Counted from the stretch's first letter, positions 35,111-44,793 are shown. The stretch: DNA of 64,000 nucleotides from Methylosinus sp. Sm6 (GCF_019802345.1 NZ_JAINDZ010000002.1:62001-126000), one strand, 5' to 3'. Made by a program: numbers and translations. The notes: generated by a model from the letters alone, not told the origin.

Positions 35111-35971
35111 CTAGGCGTCCAGAAATGCTCGCGCTTGGCTCACGAACAGCGAGTGGTGCTGGAAGAGTGCTCCATGGCCGGAGTCGGGATATAGAATGAG
35201 CTCAGCATTGCTCATCGCTTTGAACATCGCATAAGCGTTGCCCGCTGGCAGCATGGTGTCATGGCTGCCGCTCACCACCAGACTGGGCTGCTCGATCGCT
35301 CGTAGGAGCGCGTGCCCGGGATCTGTCGTTGCGCACCAGGTGATCAGCGCCTTCGCCTGTGGATCGGTTACGGCGCTGCCGTTATCGCTGTCCCGATCTT
35401 CCTTCCGGGCGTAGACTCGATCGAGAAAAGCCCTGCCAGCGGCTTGGCTGGCCGCCGATCGAGTAAAGAACAGCGGCAGCCGCGGATCCGGCGCTTCGGT
35501 ATGGGAGAACGCCTCCTCGAGAACCGCCAGCAAATGCTCTTCGCCGCCTTGTGGCGCTGTGCCGACGAGGATCAGCTTCCGGACGAGGGAGCCGTGTTCG
35601 GCCGCGATCTGCTGAGCGACGCAGCCGCCGAGCGAGTATCCCAGCAGATCGACTTTCGAGAAGCCGAGAAGGTCGAGGAATGTCACGGCGTCGTGGGCCA
35701 TGGCCGCGACATTGTCCGGTGTCTTGCCCGTGGAACGGCCGACGCCGGCGTTGTCGAATGCGATCACCGGACGATCCGACGCCAGGGCGTTCACGACGGC
35801 GGGATCCCATGCGTCGATGTTGCCCGAGAAATGCTGCAACAAGACCAGTGGCGTTCCGGTCGAAGGACCGAGTCGGCGATAGGCGAAGCGGATGCCGCCG
35901 CCTTCGACGTAACGTGTGGGCGCGGTTTCCAACGTCGCGCGCTCGGATGTCGCTGCATCGAGATTGGTCAT
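35111..35971 (-). CDS. Alpha/beta-fold hydrolase
   Basis: 286 residues. PLVLLQHFSGNIDAWDP is the oxyanion region, LLGYSLGGCVAQQIA the nucleophile elbow (Ser), and near the end VVSGSHDTMLP and YPDSGHGALFQHH give the Asp and His. The Ser nucleophile rules out a haloalkane dehalogenase. The substrate is unknown. It is on the same strand as the ring-cleavage-type genes to its right but separated by DUF302. Confidence 0.88.
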   Translation of the reverse strand: MTNLDAATSERATLETAPTRYVEGGGIRFAYRRLGPSTGTPLVLLQHFSGNIDAWDPAVVNALASDRPVIAFDNAGVGRSTGKTPDNVAAMAHDAVTFLDLLGFSKVDLLGYSLGGCVAQQIAAEHGSLVRKLILVGTAPQGGEEHLLAVLEEAFSHTEAPDPRLPLFFTRSAASQAAGRAFLDRVYARKEDRDSDNGSAVTDPQAKALITWCATTDPGHALLRAIEQPSLVVSGSHDTMLPAGNAYAMFKAMSNAELILYPDSGHGALFQHHSLFVSQARAFLDA

Positions 35972-36022
35972 GTCATCCTCCGTTTGGACAGGGAAACATA
36001 AGCAGACTGCTTCCGTGTCGAC

Positions 36023-36520
36023 TCACGCGACAGCGCCTGTGGCGAGCTCGGCCAAAGCGCGGAGCTTGGCGTCGAGCGCGAGAGCCGCATCGGATACGTC
36101 TTCGTTGCGGAGCCTGCTCATCAGAGATGACGGCAGATCATAGGCCAGGCGAACTTCCCCCGTCGATGTTTGGAAGATCACGACCCTTATCGGGACGTTG
36201 AGGCCGACGCCGGGATCGTGTGTGATCATGGTCTGCGCGACCAAAGGGTTGCCGATGACATACGAACGAATTTTCGCGTCCGCGCCCATCCTCCCCATCC
36301 AGGCGCCGTGATCATTGGTCAAGAAGCGCATGAAACCGCTTCGACCCTCGTAGCGCCTGAGGCGCGTCTCGAAGTCGGCGCGACTCGTCGCCGCGGCCAC
36401 CTCCCTTGGAATCGCGTCGTCCTCGACGCTGCCGAGCTCGGCCTCGAAGGCGGCGACGACATCCTCGAAGGAGCGATGGCTGACATGCTCATAATGCTCG
36501 ACGGTGAAGCTATCGATCAT
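36023..36520 (-). CDS. DUF302 domain protein
   Basis: 165 residues. The DUF302 core is visible in EHVSHRSFEDVVAAFEAELG at the start and AKIRSYVIGNPLVAQTMITHDPGVGLNVPIRVVIFQTSTGEVRLAYDLPS in the second half. The function of the family is unknown. No signal peptide is present. It lies 111 bp after the fumarylacetoacetase. Confidence 0.82.
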   Translation of the reverse strand: MIDSFTVEHYEHVSHRSFEDVVAAFEAELGSVEDDAIPREVAAATSRADFETRLRRYEGRSGFMRFLTNDHGAWMGRMGADAKIRSYVIGNPLVAQTMITHDPGVGLNVPIRVVIFQTSTGEVRLAYDLPSSLMSRLRNEDVSDAALALDAKLRALAELATGAVA

Positions 36521-36631
36521 GGCCGCCTCCTGGTGGTTATCGAGACCATTCGCGCATCTCCCTTGCCGACGCCGAGCCTTTGCCCCGCGATCATCGCAAT
36601 GCCCGCGTGGCGCCTCCGGCGCCAGCGGCGT

Positions 36632-37954
36632 CTACAATGCGGGCGCTGGCTGCACCTCGCCGACGCAGTCGCCAAAGCCGATCCGAGCGAAACCGTCCTT
36701 CGCGCAATAGCCGGACAAGATGACGGCGTCGCCGTCTTCGAGGAAGGCGCGCTCCTCGCCGGCGCCCAGCGGCACGGGAGCATTTCCGGCCTTGCTGAGC
36801 TCGCTCAGCGCCCCTGCCCCCCCTTCGCCGGGGCCGGAAACCGTGCCGCTGCCGATCACATCGCCGATCTGCAAATTGCAGCCGTTCACCGTATGGTGGG
36901 CGATCATCTGCGCCACCGTCCAATATTGGTGACGAAAGCTGGTGACCGACACGCGCCGCGGCGACCGGCCGACCTCTCGTTGACGCGCCGTGCCCAAGCG
37001 GACTTCCAGGACAATGTCGAAGCCGCCGGAGGTTCGGTTCCGATTGCTGTCGAGATAGGGCAGCAGCGGGGGATCGCCCTCCGAGCGCGACGCCGCCGCG
37101 CGAAACGGCGCCAGCGCCTCCAGGGTGACAATCCACGGGGACACGCTGGTCGCGAAGTTCTTCGCCAGGAACGGTCCGAGCGGCGCCTGCTCCCAGACCT
37201 GTATGTCCCGGGCCGACCAATCATTGAGCAGGCCGATGCCGAACACCTTGTCCTCGGCCTCGTCGATCGGCACCCGCTCGCCGGGCGCATTGCCCTGGCC
37301 GATGTAGATCGCCAGCTCCGCCTCGTAGTCCAGCCTCCGGCATGCTTGGAGATGAGGGACGACCGCGCCCGGAGGCTTTGCCTGCCCCAGGGGACGGCGG
37401 ACCGGACGCCCGCTGACGCCGATGCTCGACGCTCGGCCGTGGTAGGCGAGCGGCATCCAGCGAAAATTCGGCGTGACGAGATCGAGGCCCATCGCCCGGC
37501 CGATGTTGTCCGCGTGAAACAGCGAAGTATAGAAATCGGTATAGTCGCCGATGTCCGCCGCGACCTTGAAGATCGCGTCCTCCCGCGGAACCAGACACGC
37601 AGCCACGGCGTCGCGCCCGGCCGGCGGAGCGCCTTCCTTCAAGAGATCGAACAGGCCGTGGCGCAGAGCTCGCCAGGCGGTGGGCCCGAGCCGGAAGAGG
37701 GCGTTCAGGGACGGCGAGACGCAGGCGCGCGCGGCCACGGCGGCGACGCCCTCGAGCAAGGCGGCGTCCCCGAGCGCATGCAGGTCGACGATGTGATCGC
37801 CGATTGCGACGCCGCCGCGCCAATGATGCGGCTCGCCCGCGCGTCGAAACACCGCGAAAGGGAGATTCTGAATCGGGAAGTCGCCGTCGGGCTGGTCGGC
37901 GCCGGCCACCCAGCTGCGTGCGGCCGGGTCGTGGGTGTGGTTGATCGCGATCAT
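36632..37954 (-). CDS. Fumarylacetoacetase (FAH)
   Basis: 440 residues, the usual FAH length. The N-terminal domain (NHTHDPAARSW, FPIQNLPFAVFRR) precedes the catalytic FAH domain with DYTDFYTSLFHADNIG, MPLAYHGRASS (catalytic His), the metal-ligand DYEAELAIYIG and LLNDWSARDIQVWE, and ends with GSGTVSGPGEGG. It hydrolyses fumarylacetoacetate in tyrosine/homogentisate breakdown; with no homogentisate dioxygenase nearby it may act on a related 3,5-diketoacid. It is 7 bp after the CoA-transferase. Confidence 0.88.
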   Translation of the reverse strand: MIAINHTHDPAARSWVAGADQPDGDFPIQNLPFAVFRRAGEPHHWRGGVAIGDHIVDLHALGDAALLEGVAAVAARACVSPSLNALFRLGPTAWRALRHGLFDLLKEGAPPAGRDAVAACLVPREDAIFKVAADIGDYTDFYTSLFHADNIGRAMGLDLVTPNFRWMPLAYHGRASSIGVSGRPVRRPLGQAKPPGAVVPHLQACRRLDYEAELAIYIGQGNAPGERVPIDEAEDKVFGIGLLNDWSARDIQVWEQAPLGPFLAKNFATSVSPWIVTLEALAPFRAAASRSEGDPPLLPYLDSNRNRTSGGFDIVLEVRLGTARQREVGRSPRRVSVTSFRHQYWTVAQMIAHHTVNGCNLQIGDVIGSGTVSGPGEGGAGALSELSKAGNAPVPLGAGEERAFLEDGDAVILSGYCAKDGFARIGFGDCVGEVQPAPAL

Positions 37955-37961
37955 GATGACC

Positions 37962-39191
37962 TCAATCGAAATCGCCCGTGACGCTGCGGCGGCTCAAAAG
38001 GATGCGTCGGTCCTTCAAGCCTTGGATGGCCTCGGGCGCCAGTTTGGCTTCCGCGCAGATCTCGGCGTTGTGCTCGCCCTGAAAGGCCGGCGCGCCCGGA
38101 GCCGGCAGCTCGGCGCCGCTGAAGATCCAGGGAGCGCCCGGCATCGGCGTCGTGCCGCCGTTGCGGTCGTCGACCGCGACGATGGCGTTCCATTCCCTGG
38201 CCCAGTCCGTCTTCGCGAACTCGGTGATCGAACGGACTTCGCCCACGGCGAGGCCGGCTTCGCTCACTTGGGTCTGCAGCTGCGCCAGATCCTCGAAGGT
38301 CAGGATCCAGGCCCGCACCTCGGCGAGGAGGGCCGCGAGGTTGGTCCGCCGGAGCCGCGCCGTGGCGAAGCGCGGATCGACCAGCAGATCCGTCCGCCGC
38401 ATCATTCCGCAATAGCTCATGAACATCGGCGTGTAGATCGGGCTGGCGGCGATCGTCAGCCGTTTGCCTCCGGGCAGCTCGTAGATGTGGGATTCATTGG
38501 CCGAAAGAGCGATCGGCTCGCCCTCGGTGTCGATCTCCGACAGCAGAGCGCCGGCGCGCTCGTTGACCGAGAGCATGGTGGCGGCCATCGAGACGTCGAC
38601 GTGCTGGCCTTTCCCGGTCTTGTGCCGGTGCTCGAGGGCGGCCAGCACCGCGATCACGCCCTGCAGCCCGGTATAAACGTCGGCGTGACTCGCGGCGTCG
38701 TTCATCGGCGCGCTGAGAGCGGCGCCGTAATGGGCGTGGACAATCGAAGTATGGCCCGTCTCGCCTTGCACCGTGGGCGCGAAGGCGGGCCGGCCGCGCC
38801 AGGACGTGGATTGGCCGTAACCGCTGATCGACACATAGACGATACGGGGATTATAGGCGCTCACCTCTGCGTAAGAGAGGCCGAAGCGCGCGAGCGTGCC
38901 CGGGCGGAAATTCTCCACGATGATGTCGGCGTGGCGGCAGAGCTCCGTGACGATCTCCCGCGCCTCTTTCCAATTGAGGTCGAGGCTGAGGTTACGTTTG
39001 CCGGCGTTCTGCTGGACGAAATAGAGGCCCATATCGCCGATGTGCGGCAGGCCCTTGCGACCGATGTCGCCCGACGGGGGCTCGATCTTGATGACGTCGG
39101 CGCCGAGGTCGCGTAGCGCCTTGGTGCAATGGGGGCCGGCGAGAACGCGGGTGAAGTCGATAACGCGCAGGCCTTGGAGGGGCGCGGACAT
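37962..39191 (-). CDS. CaiB/BaiF-type CoA-transferase
   Basis: 409 residues. LQGLRVIDFTRVLAGPHCTKALRDLGADVIKIEPPSGD, QNAGKRNLSLDLNWKEA, ADIIVENFRPGTLARFGLSY and the region MNDAASHADVYTGLQG with the catalytic Asp are class III CoA-transferase hallmarks. It probably activates a carboxylic acid for the enoyl-CoA hydratase encoded 1 bp upstream. Confidence 0.92.
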   Translation of the reverse strand: MSAPLQGLRVIDFTRVLAGPHCTKALRDLGADVIKIEPPSGDIGRKGLPHIGDMGLYFVQQNAGKRNLSLDLNWKEAREIVTELCRHADIIVENFRPGTLARFGLSYAEVSAYNPRIVYVSISGYGQSTSWRGRPAFAPTVQGETGHTSIVHAHYGAALSAPMNDAASHADVYTGLQGVIAVLAALEHRHKTGKGQHVDVSMAATMLSVNERAGALLSEIDTEGEPIALSANESHIYELPGGKRLTIAASPIYTPMFMSYCGMMRRTDLLVDPRFATARLRRTNLAALLAEVRAWILTFEDLAQLQTQVSEAGLAVGEVRSITEFAKTDWAREWNAIVAVDDRNGGTTPMPGAPWIFSGAELPAPGAPAFQGEHNAEICAEAKLAPEAIQGLKDRRILLSRRSVTGDFD

Positions 39192-39192
39192 C

Positions 39193-40002
39193 TCAGGTTC
39201 CCCGGTAGACGGCCGTGCCCGGCCCAGTCTTCAGGAACGCCTCGATCCCGCGTTTCCGATCCTCGGTTGCCCAGATCATCTCGTTGATCTCGACTTGGCG
39301 CCGGTCGGCCGCGGCGACGCCCGCGCGCGCGGATTCATGGGCCAGCATCTTGACGCCGGCGAGAATCCGCGTCGGGCCCGCGGCGAGCTGTCGGGCCCAG
39401 GTCAGGGAGACGGCGGCGAGCTCCGCTTCGGGAACGACCAGATTGATGACGCCCCACCTCTCGAAGGCCTGCGGTGAGTGGCGGCGGCCGAGCATCGCGA
39501 TCTCCTTGGCGCGCGCGACGCCCGCCCGCTGCACCAGGCGCTGAGTGCCGCCGAGCATCGGGTGAAGGCCGACCGCGACCTCGACTTGGCCCATGAAGGC
39601 GGAGTCCGCGGCCAAGATCATGTCGCAGGTCAGCGCGATCTCCAGGCCGCCTCCCAACACGCCGCCGTTCAGAGCGGCGATGGTCGGGACCGGGACGTTC
39701 TCCAGACCCTCCATGAAGGCTGCGAATTTGACGGGGTCGGTGTGTATGACCGTCGTGACGCCGAAGGTCTCGACCTCCGCGCCCGCGCAGAAGTGGCGCA
39801 GGGCGCTGCGCAGCAGGATGGCGCGCGCGCCGGCCTCGACCGCCGCCCGATAGGCGGCGACGAGCGCTTCGAGCATGGCGTCGTCGAGAAGGTTGTGCGG
39901 CGGCTTGGTCATCATCACCACGGCGACTGCGCCGTCGAGCGTCCATTGGACGGGCGCGTCGGCCGCGGGCGTTCGGGAGTCCTGGACGGCGGTCGACGTC
40001 AT
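39193..40002 (-). CDS. Enoyl-CoA hydratase/isomerase family protein
   Basis: 269 residues. Crotonase signatures are HFCAGAEVETFG (oxyanion hole), LNGGVLGGGLEIALTCDMILAADSAFMGQVEVAVGLHPMLGGTQRLV and AKEIAMLGRRHSPQAFERWG. The exact reaction cannot be set from sequence. It is first in the minus-strand catabolic operon, after a 259-bp gap from the AraC gene. Confidence 0.9.
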   Translation of the reverse strand: MTSTAVQDSRTPAADAPVQWTLDGAVAVVMMTKPPHNLLDDAMLEALVAAYRAAVEAGARAILLRSALRHFCAGAEVETFGVTTVIHTDPVKFAAFMEGLENVPVPTIAALNGGVLGGGLEIALTCDMILAADSAFMGQVEVAVGLHPMLGGTQRLVQRAGVARAKEIAMLGRRHSPQAFERWGVINLVVPEAELAAVSLTWARQLAAGPTRILAGVKMLAHESARAGVAAADRRQVEINEMIWATEDRKRGIEAFLKTGPGTAVYRGT

Positions 40003-40261
40003 TCCCTGTCTCCCTGTGCGCCACAGTCGCGTCGCCGCTGACTGGAACGCTCGCGCTTCGCCTCGCTGTGTCGCTGGGAGGGAGTGTGCCGGCGAACCGG
40101 TGGACCGGCCATGTCCGACTCTGCCAATTTTCGTATTCGAAACTGCCAGTCAGACCGAGCATCGAGCTTTCATATTCCCTGCTCGTCCGGCCCTCGCGAC
40201 CATCGTTCGCGCAGGGGATGATAACGGGTCAGATCACGCCGAGCGCGAGGCTTCCTGGCCT

Positions 40262-41383
40262 CTATTCGGCGTTGGAGAGGGTCCCATCGGGGCCCTCCTG
40301 CAGGCCGCCGCGATAGACGCTCGGCGCATGTCCCGTCCACTTCTTGAAGGCCTTGCGGAAGCTCGTCGCATCCGCGAAGCCCACGCGTTCGGCGACCTCT
40401 TCGATCTGCAGCCTCGTGTTCTCCAGATATTCGGTGGCGATCGAGCGGCGCAGGTCGTCGATGATTCCCTGATACGACACGCCGCTCTCCGAGAGCCGCC
40501 GATGCAGGGTGCGCAATGAAAGGCCCAACTTGTCCGCGATCTCGCGGGCGGGCGGAAATTGCTGCGAGCTGTTGAGGCAGACGATGCGGATCTGTCGCGC
40601 CAAATCGGCGCCGCCGGTCGTCTCGGTCAACACCCGATCGCAGAATTGCTGGCACACCTGCGCGGTGATCGGATTGGCGTTCGGGCAGGCTCGATCGAGG
40701 ACGGCGGGGTCGAAACGCCACTCCATGGTCTCGCCGCCGAACTCGACCGAGCAATTGAACATCCGCTCATAGAGCCGCCAATAATGCGGCCGCGGGAAGG
40801 TGAAAATCATGCGCTCGGTCGGAAAGGGCGCTCCCAGGACGTGGCTGAACAGCGACGTCATCGAGCGGCGCCAGAACTCGGCGGCGAAGGGCAGCAAGTC
40901 GCCGAGCGCCTCCACGCCGTGGCTCCGCAGAATGGCGGTGTTGTTTTCGATGCTGAAGCTGATCTGCCTCACCGCCGGCCCCGCCATGGTCACATGTTCG
41001 ACGGAAAGCAGCAGCGCCTGGCCGAAGGTCGCGCTGCTGACCATGGCGTAACCGTAGATGCCATAGTCGCTCAACCGCTGACGCGCGCCGGCGAGCAGGC
41101 CGATCTCCGGTCGCGTCGCCAGCCGGCGGGCATTGGCGTAAATGGCCAGCCGCTGGCGGTGCGACATGCGCGCTTTTGGGTCCTCCAGCTGCCAAGGCTG
41201 GATGCCCGTCCGCGCGAAAAGCTCTTCGACGGAGACGCCCTGCGCGCCCAATTCCGCGGCGAGCGCGCTCAATCCAAGCAGGCTTTGCGTTGGAGCGTCG
41301 TGGTCGTCCGGCAGCGGATGCACGATCTTGATCGCTTTCAACGATCCCTCCTCCTCGTTCGGACTTTGGCGCGAATTGACCAC
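40262..41383 (-). CDS. AraC-family regulator of the catabolic cassette
   Basis: 373 residues. The N-terminal Arabinose_bd-type domain (LAIYANARRLATRPEIGLLAGARQRLSDYGIYGYAMVSS) is followed by a C-terminal double helix-turn-helix (LSLRTLHRRLSESGVSYQGIIDDLRRSIATEYL and VAERVGFADATSFRKAFKKWTGHAPSVYR). It diverges from the aldehyde dehydrogenase gene and lies just upstream of the enoyl-CoA hydratase operon, so it probably controls both. The start may be further in. Confidence 0.9.
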   Translation of the reverse strand: MVNSRQSPNEEEGSLKAIKIVHPLPDDHDAPTQSLLGLSALAAELGAQGVSVEELFARTGIQPWQLEDPKARMSHRQRLAIYANARRLATRPEIGLLAGARQRLSDYGIYGYAMVSSATFGQALLLSVEHVTMAGPAVRQISFSIENNTAILRSHGVEALGDLLPFAAEFWRRSMTSLFSHVLGAPFPTERMIFTFPRPHYWRLYERMFNCSVEFGGETMEWRFDPAVLDRACPNANPITAQVCQQFCDRVLTETTGGADLARQIRIVCLNSSQQFPPAREIADKLGLSLRTLHRRLSESGVSYQGIIDDLRRSIATEYLENTRLQIEEVAERVGFADATSFRKAFKKWTGHAPSVYRGGLQEGPDGTLSNAE

Positions 41384-41623
41384 CTCTTCCGCCGCCGCGC
41401 AACGGGTGCCCCGACGTGGGCAGGTCGATCAGAGGCTCGACGGGACACGCCAAATCGACCGGCGCCGCCGAGTTCCCCGGCGCGGCCCCTGGCACGTTCG
41501 AACGCCTAGATTGGCACAGTTCGACGTTATCGACGACGAAGCGAACGCCTAAGCTCCGCGACGAGACGGACGAACAAGCGCTGCAAGAACCATCGTGGCT
41601 CGATCACAATGACGGAGGAACGC

Positions 41624-43030
41624 ATGGCCTACGAAACTGTGAACCCGGCGTCGGGAGCGCTTTTGAAGTCCTTCGCCGATATCTCCGAAGCGGCGCTCGA
41701 AGCGGCCGTCGCCACCGCTCAACGGGCCTACCAGACGGACTGGCGCGATCGCCCGGTCGCGGAGCGCGCTCAGATCCTTTCGAAAGCAGCTGCGCTGCTG
41801 CGGGAGCGAGTGGATGAGTATGCCGGCTACGTCACCCTCGAGATGGGCAAGCTTTCGGGAGCGGCTCGGGCGGAGGTCCAGCTCTCTGCGGCGATCCTCG
41901 ACTACTACGCCAGCCACGCCGAGGAATTCTCGAGGCCGAAGACCTTCTCCGGCTTCCCCGACAGCGTGCTCGAGACCCGCCCGATCGGAGCGATCCTGGC
42001 GATCGAGCCGTGGAACTTTCCCTACTATCAGGTGGCTCGCGTGGTCGGCCCGCAACTCGCCGCGGGCAATGTCGTGCTGCTCAAACACGCCGAAAACGTG
42101 CCGCAATGCGCGCTGGCGTTCGAGCGGCTGATGCGCGATGCCGGAGCGCCTGCGGGCGTTTTCACTAACCTCTTCGCCAGCATCGAGCAGGTCGGGCGCC
42201 TGATCGACGACCCCCGCATCGTCGGGGTGACCATCACCGGCAGCGAGCGCGCCGGCGCCGCCGTCGCCGAGCGGGCCGGACGCAATCTGAAAAAGGTCAT
42301 CGCCGAACTGGGCGGCAGCGACCCGCTCATCGTCCTCGAGGATGCGCCGCTCCTGTCCACGGTCGCGAGCGCCATCTTCGGTCGGATGTTCAACACGGGC
42401 CAGAGCTGCGTGTCGTCCAAGCGCATCATCGTGGTCGGCCGGGCGCGAGGACAGGCGTTCCAGGAGGCCTTTGTCAGCGGCCTGGCGGAACTGAAAGTCG
42501 GCGAGCCGACCGCGGAAGACACAGGGCTCGGGCCGGTGTCCTCTGAACGCGCATTGAACCTTCTGCTCGACCAGATCAGCGCGGCCAAGAAGGGTGGCGC
42601 CAAAGTCGTGGTCGGCGGCGAACGCATCGACCGGCCGGGCTTCTATTTGCAAGCGACGGTCCTGACGGACATAACCTCCGAAAATCCGATTTATGCGCAG
42701 GAGCTGTTCGGTCCCGTCGCGTCCCTTTTCGTCGTCGACACCGAGGAGGAGGCGATCGCCCTCGCCAACGCCAGCCCATTCGGTCTCGGAGGCTCGGTCT
42801 TCACCGGCGATACGGTGCGCGGCCGCGCGGTCGCCGATCGGATCGAGAGCGGAATGGTCTTCGTGAACCAGCCGGCCTGGACGACCCCCGAGCTGCCATT
42901 TGGCGGCGTCAAGCGCTCGGGCTATGGCCGCGAGCTGTCGGAATTGGGCTTCGGTGAGTTCGTCAATCGCAAGCTGGTCACCGTCGTTCCGGCTGGCTCC
43001 CCGCCCTGGGGACCGGTCCAATCCGGCTGA
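41624..43030 (+). CDS. NAD(P)-dependent aldehyde dehydrogenase (succinate-semialdehyde type)
   Basis: 468 residues. TVNPASGALLKSF at the start, LAIEPWNFPYYQVARVVGPQLAAGN, VTITGSERAG, the glutamate motif KKVIAELGGSDPLIV and catalytic Cys FNTGQSCVSSKRIIV are all present. The closest class is succinate-semialdehyde dehydrogenase (YneI/GabD-like). GGAGGAACGC precedes the ATG at 41624, better than the upstream ATG at 41609. It is followed by a tautomerase gene after 51 bp. Confidence 0.92.
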   Translation: MAYETVNPASGALLKSFADISEAALEAAVATAQRAYQTDWRDRPVAERAQILSKAAALLRERVDEYAGYVTLEMGKLSGAARAEVQLSAAILDYYASHAEEFSRPKTFSGFPDSVLETRPIGAILAIEPWNFPYYQVARVVGPQLAAGNVVLLKHAENVPQCALAFERLMRDAGAPAGVFTNLFASIEQVGRLIDDPRIVGVTITGSERAGAAVAERAGRNLKKVIAELGGSDPLIVLEDAPLLSTVASAIFGRMFNTGQSCVSSKRIIVVGRARGQAFQEAFVSGLAELKVGEPTAEDTGLGPVSSERALNLLLDQISAAKKGGAKVVVGGERIDRPGFYLQATVLTDITSENPIYAQELFGPVASLFVVDTEEEAIALANASPFGLGGSVFTGDTVRGRAVADRIESGMVFVNQPAWTTPELPFGGVKRSGYGRELSELGFGEFVNRKLVTVVPAGSPPWGPVQSG

Positions 43031-43081
43031 CGCCTGCCCGGAAGACGCAGGGGCAGCCATAACATCGAGGGAGAAAGCACA

Positions 43082-43564
43082 ATGCCGCTATGGAAAGTTT
43101 ACACCCCGGTCGGAGCATATTCGGACGCCGACAAGGCGGAGTTCGTGGCGAAGATCACCGAAGCGTACGGCACGGTTCCGATTCCGGCCTTCTATGTCGT
43201 GGTCATCTTCGAAGAGGTGGCCGCGAATAACATTTTCGTTGCCGGCAAGCCGCACCCGAAGTTCGTGCGGTTCAAAATCGACCAGATGGCCCGAACAGCG
43301 AACGGCGCCGTGGTGAGAAGCTGGTGGGTTCAGACCATCGATAGTTTTATCGCCCCTTGGGTCAAGGACCGCGGATTCGACTGGGAGGTCACTGTTGACG
43401 AGCTTCCCGCCGATCTCTGGTCGATTCAAGGCCAGATTCCGCCTCCCTTCGAATCCGTCGCGGAGAAGCGCTGGATAGCGGAAAACAAGGTCAGCCCATA
43501 TTCCTGTCACGAGACGATTCCGGCTAGCGGGAAGATTTGGAACGCTGGCGTCTCCGGCTCCTGA
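43082..43564 (+). CDS. Tautomerase-superfamily protein (cis-CaaD-like)
   Basis: 160 residues. It begins MPLWKVYTP, so Pro becomes residue 1 after Met removal, the catalytic base of the tautomerase superfamily. The body (ITEAYGTVPIPAFYVVVIFEEV, IDQMARTANGAVVRSWWVQTID, WEVTVDELPADLWSIQGQIPPPF) fits the 4-oxalocrotonate-tautomerase-like fungal/bacterial family related to cis-chloroacrylate dehalogenase. Position 28 is Tyr where I recall cis-CaaD having His, so dehalogenation is doubtful. With the aldehyde dehydrogenase it may process a semialdehyde. Confidence 0.8.
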   Translation: MPLWKVYTPVGAYSDADKAEFVAKITEAYGTVPIPAFYVVVIFEEVAANNIFVAGKPHPKFVRFKIDQMARTANGAVVRSWWVQTIDSFIAPWVKDRGFDWEVTVDELPADLWSIQGQIPPPFESVAEKRWIAENKVSPYSCHETIPASGKIWNAGVSGS

Positions 43565-44708
43565 ATGACCGGTTCCGAGCCGATGTGAGATGCGCGGGCC
43601 GGCCCCTTCCCCTGCGGCCGGCCTTCGTTTCCGCTTCAGGTGGAGCCCGCTCGACGCCCGAGTTCGCCACGAAGTGGAGGCCGTCGGCGCCCGGCAGTTC
43701 GTCGACTTTTTCATATTCGGTCTCCAGGCTCTCATGTTCGGCCTCGAGCGAATCGATCGTCGCCTGTTCGTCGTCGGTCAACTCGGTGGACGCGCCGACG
43801 AGTTCTCTCAGCCCATTCGTATGTCCGAATGGAAACGAGACCGCGACCTCGATCCATTTCCAGCCCTCGGCAGCGACCGCTTCGGCCGCCGCCTTCAACT
43901 TCTCGATGACGAGGCTGTCGAGCAATACGACATTTTCCATCCAGCCGCCGTCGTCGTGCTGAAACAGGTCGCGCATGACGATTCCGCCCGCCGATTCATA
44001 AGCGTCGAGGCCGACGAAGACGGCTCGCCGGTCGGCGGCGCGCACGGCTTTTTCCGTCAGCATGCGCCGGATCTGGTAAGGTTCCTTCGACCACGACTTT
44101 TCCAGCGCCGCCCAGACCTGCTCCTGGCGAGCATGGTCCGACGAGACGGTGAAGGCCATCAACTGCTCCAGCGACATTCCGTCTTCGGCATAGATGTCGA
44201 GGAGCTTCTCCGACACGCTGGTCAGCCGCAGGCGCTGCTTCACGACATTGACGCCGATGAAGAAGGCGGCCGCGATATCCTCCTCGGACTTTCCCTTGGC
44301 GCGCATCGCTTGAAAGGCGCGGAACTGATCGAGCGGATGCAGTGGCGCGCGCTGGACGTTCTCGGCGAGCGAGTCGTCTTCCGCGAGGATGTCGCTCGCG
44401 GGATCCCGGACGACGCAGGGGACGGGCGCCGTTTTGGCGAGCCGCTTCTGTTTGACCAAAAGCTCGAGCGCTCGATAGCGGCGACCGCCCGCGGGAATTT
44501 CGAACATGCCGGTCTCGGCGCCATCGGCGTCGAGCACGGGGCGGACGTTCAGGCTCTGGAGCAGTGTGCGCCGAGCGATGTCCTCGGCGAGTTCCTCGAT
44601 CGAGACGCCGGCCTTCACGCGCCGGATATTCGCCTGGGAGAGGACGAGCTTGTTGAAAGGGATGTCGCGCGAGGACGACAGTGTGATCTTCTGAGCAGCA
44701 GTGGCCAT
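43524..44708 (-). CDS. ParB-like partition protein, 3'-truncated
   Basis: 394 residues from the ATG at 44708. The N-terminal ParB domain is clear: IPFNKLVLSQANIRR, GMFEIPAGGRRYRALELL, and DDSLAENVQRAPLHPLDQFRAF, then a helical region ending EAEHESLETEYEKVDELP. From about 43691 the frame runs into unrelated, Arg-rich sequence and overlaps the tautomerase stop by 41 bp. Plasmid/ICE members of this family are much longer as I recall, so the end was probably cut when the catabolic cassette joined. Its leader resembles that of the DUF932 gene. Confidence 0.85.
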   Translation of the reverse strand: MATAAQKITLSSSRDIPFNKLVLSQANIRRVKAGVSIEELAEDIARRTLLQSLNVRPVLDADGAETGMFEIPAGGRRYRALELLVKQKRLAKTAPVPCVVRDPASDILAEDDSLAENVQRAPLHPLDQFRAFQAMRAKGKSEEDIAAAFFIGVNVVKQRLRLTSVSEKLLDIYAEDGMSLEQLMAFTVSSDHARQEQVWAALEKSWSKEPYQIRRMLTEKAVRAADRRAVFVGLDAYESAGGIVMRDLFQHDDGGWMENVVLLDSLVIEKLKAAAEAVAAEGWKWIEVAVSFPFGHTNGLRELVGASTELTDDEQATIDSLEAEHESLETEYEKVDELPGADGLHFVANSGVERAPPEAETKAGRRGRGRPAHLTSARNRSFRSRRRQRSKSSR

Positions 44709-44720
44709 TGGGATAAACTC

Positions 44721-44793
44721 CGTGACGGGCGGCCGAAAGCCTCTCTCTCGGCCTGAACCGTCACGAAGCACGGCGCCGCCCTCTCACTTTGAG
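44721..44793 (-). promoter_or_regulatory. Structured leader before parB (copy 1)
   Basis: On the minus strand an 8-bp outer stem (CGTGACGG with CCGTCACG) encloses a 6-bp hairpin (GGCCGA...TCGGCC, loop GAGAGAGGCTT), ending 13 bp before the ATG. A conserved AAAGTGAGAG-N-GCGG block precedes it. CCGT-N8-ACGG allows a competing fold. A homologous leader is at 46087-46158. Confidence 0.6.

Noticed and set aside
35111-35971. Haloalkane dehalogenase
   Set aside because: The nucleophile is Ser (GYSLGG), not Asp.
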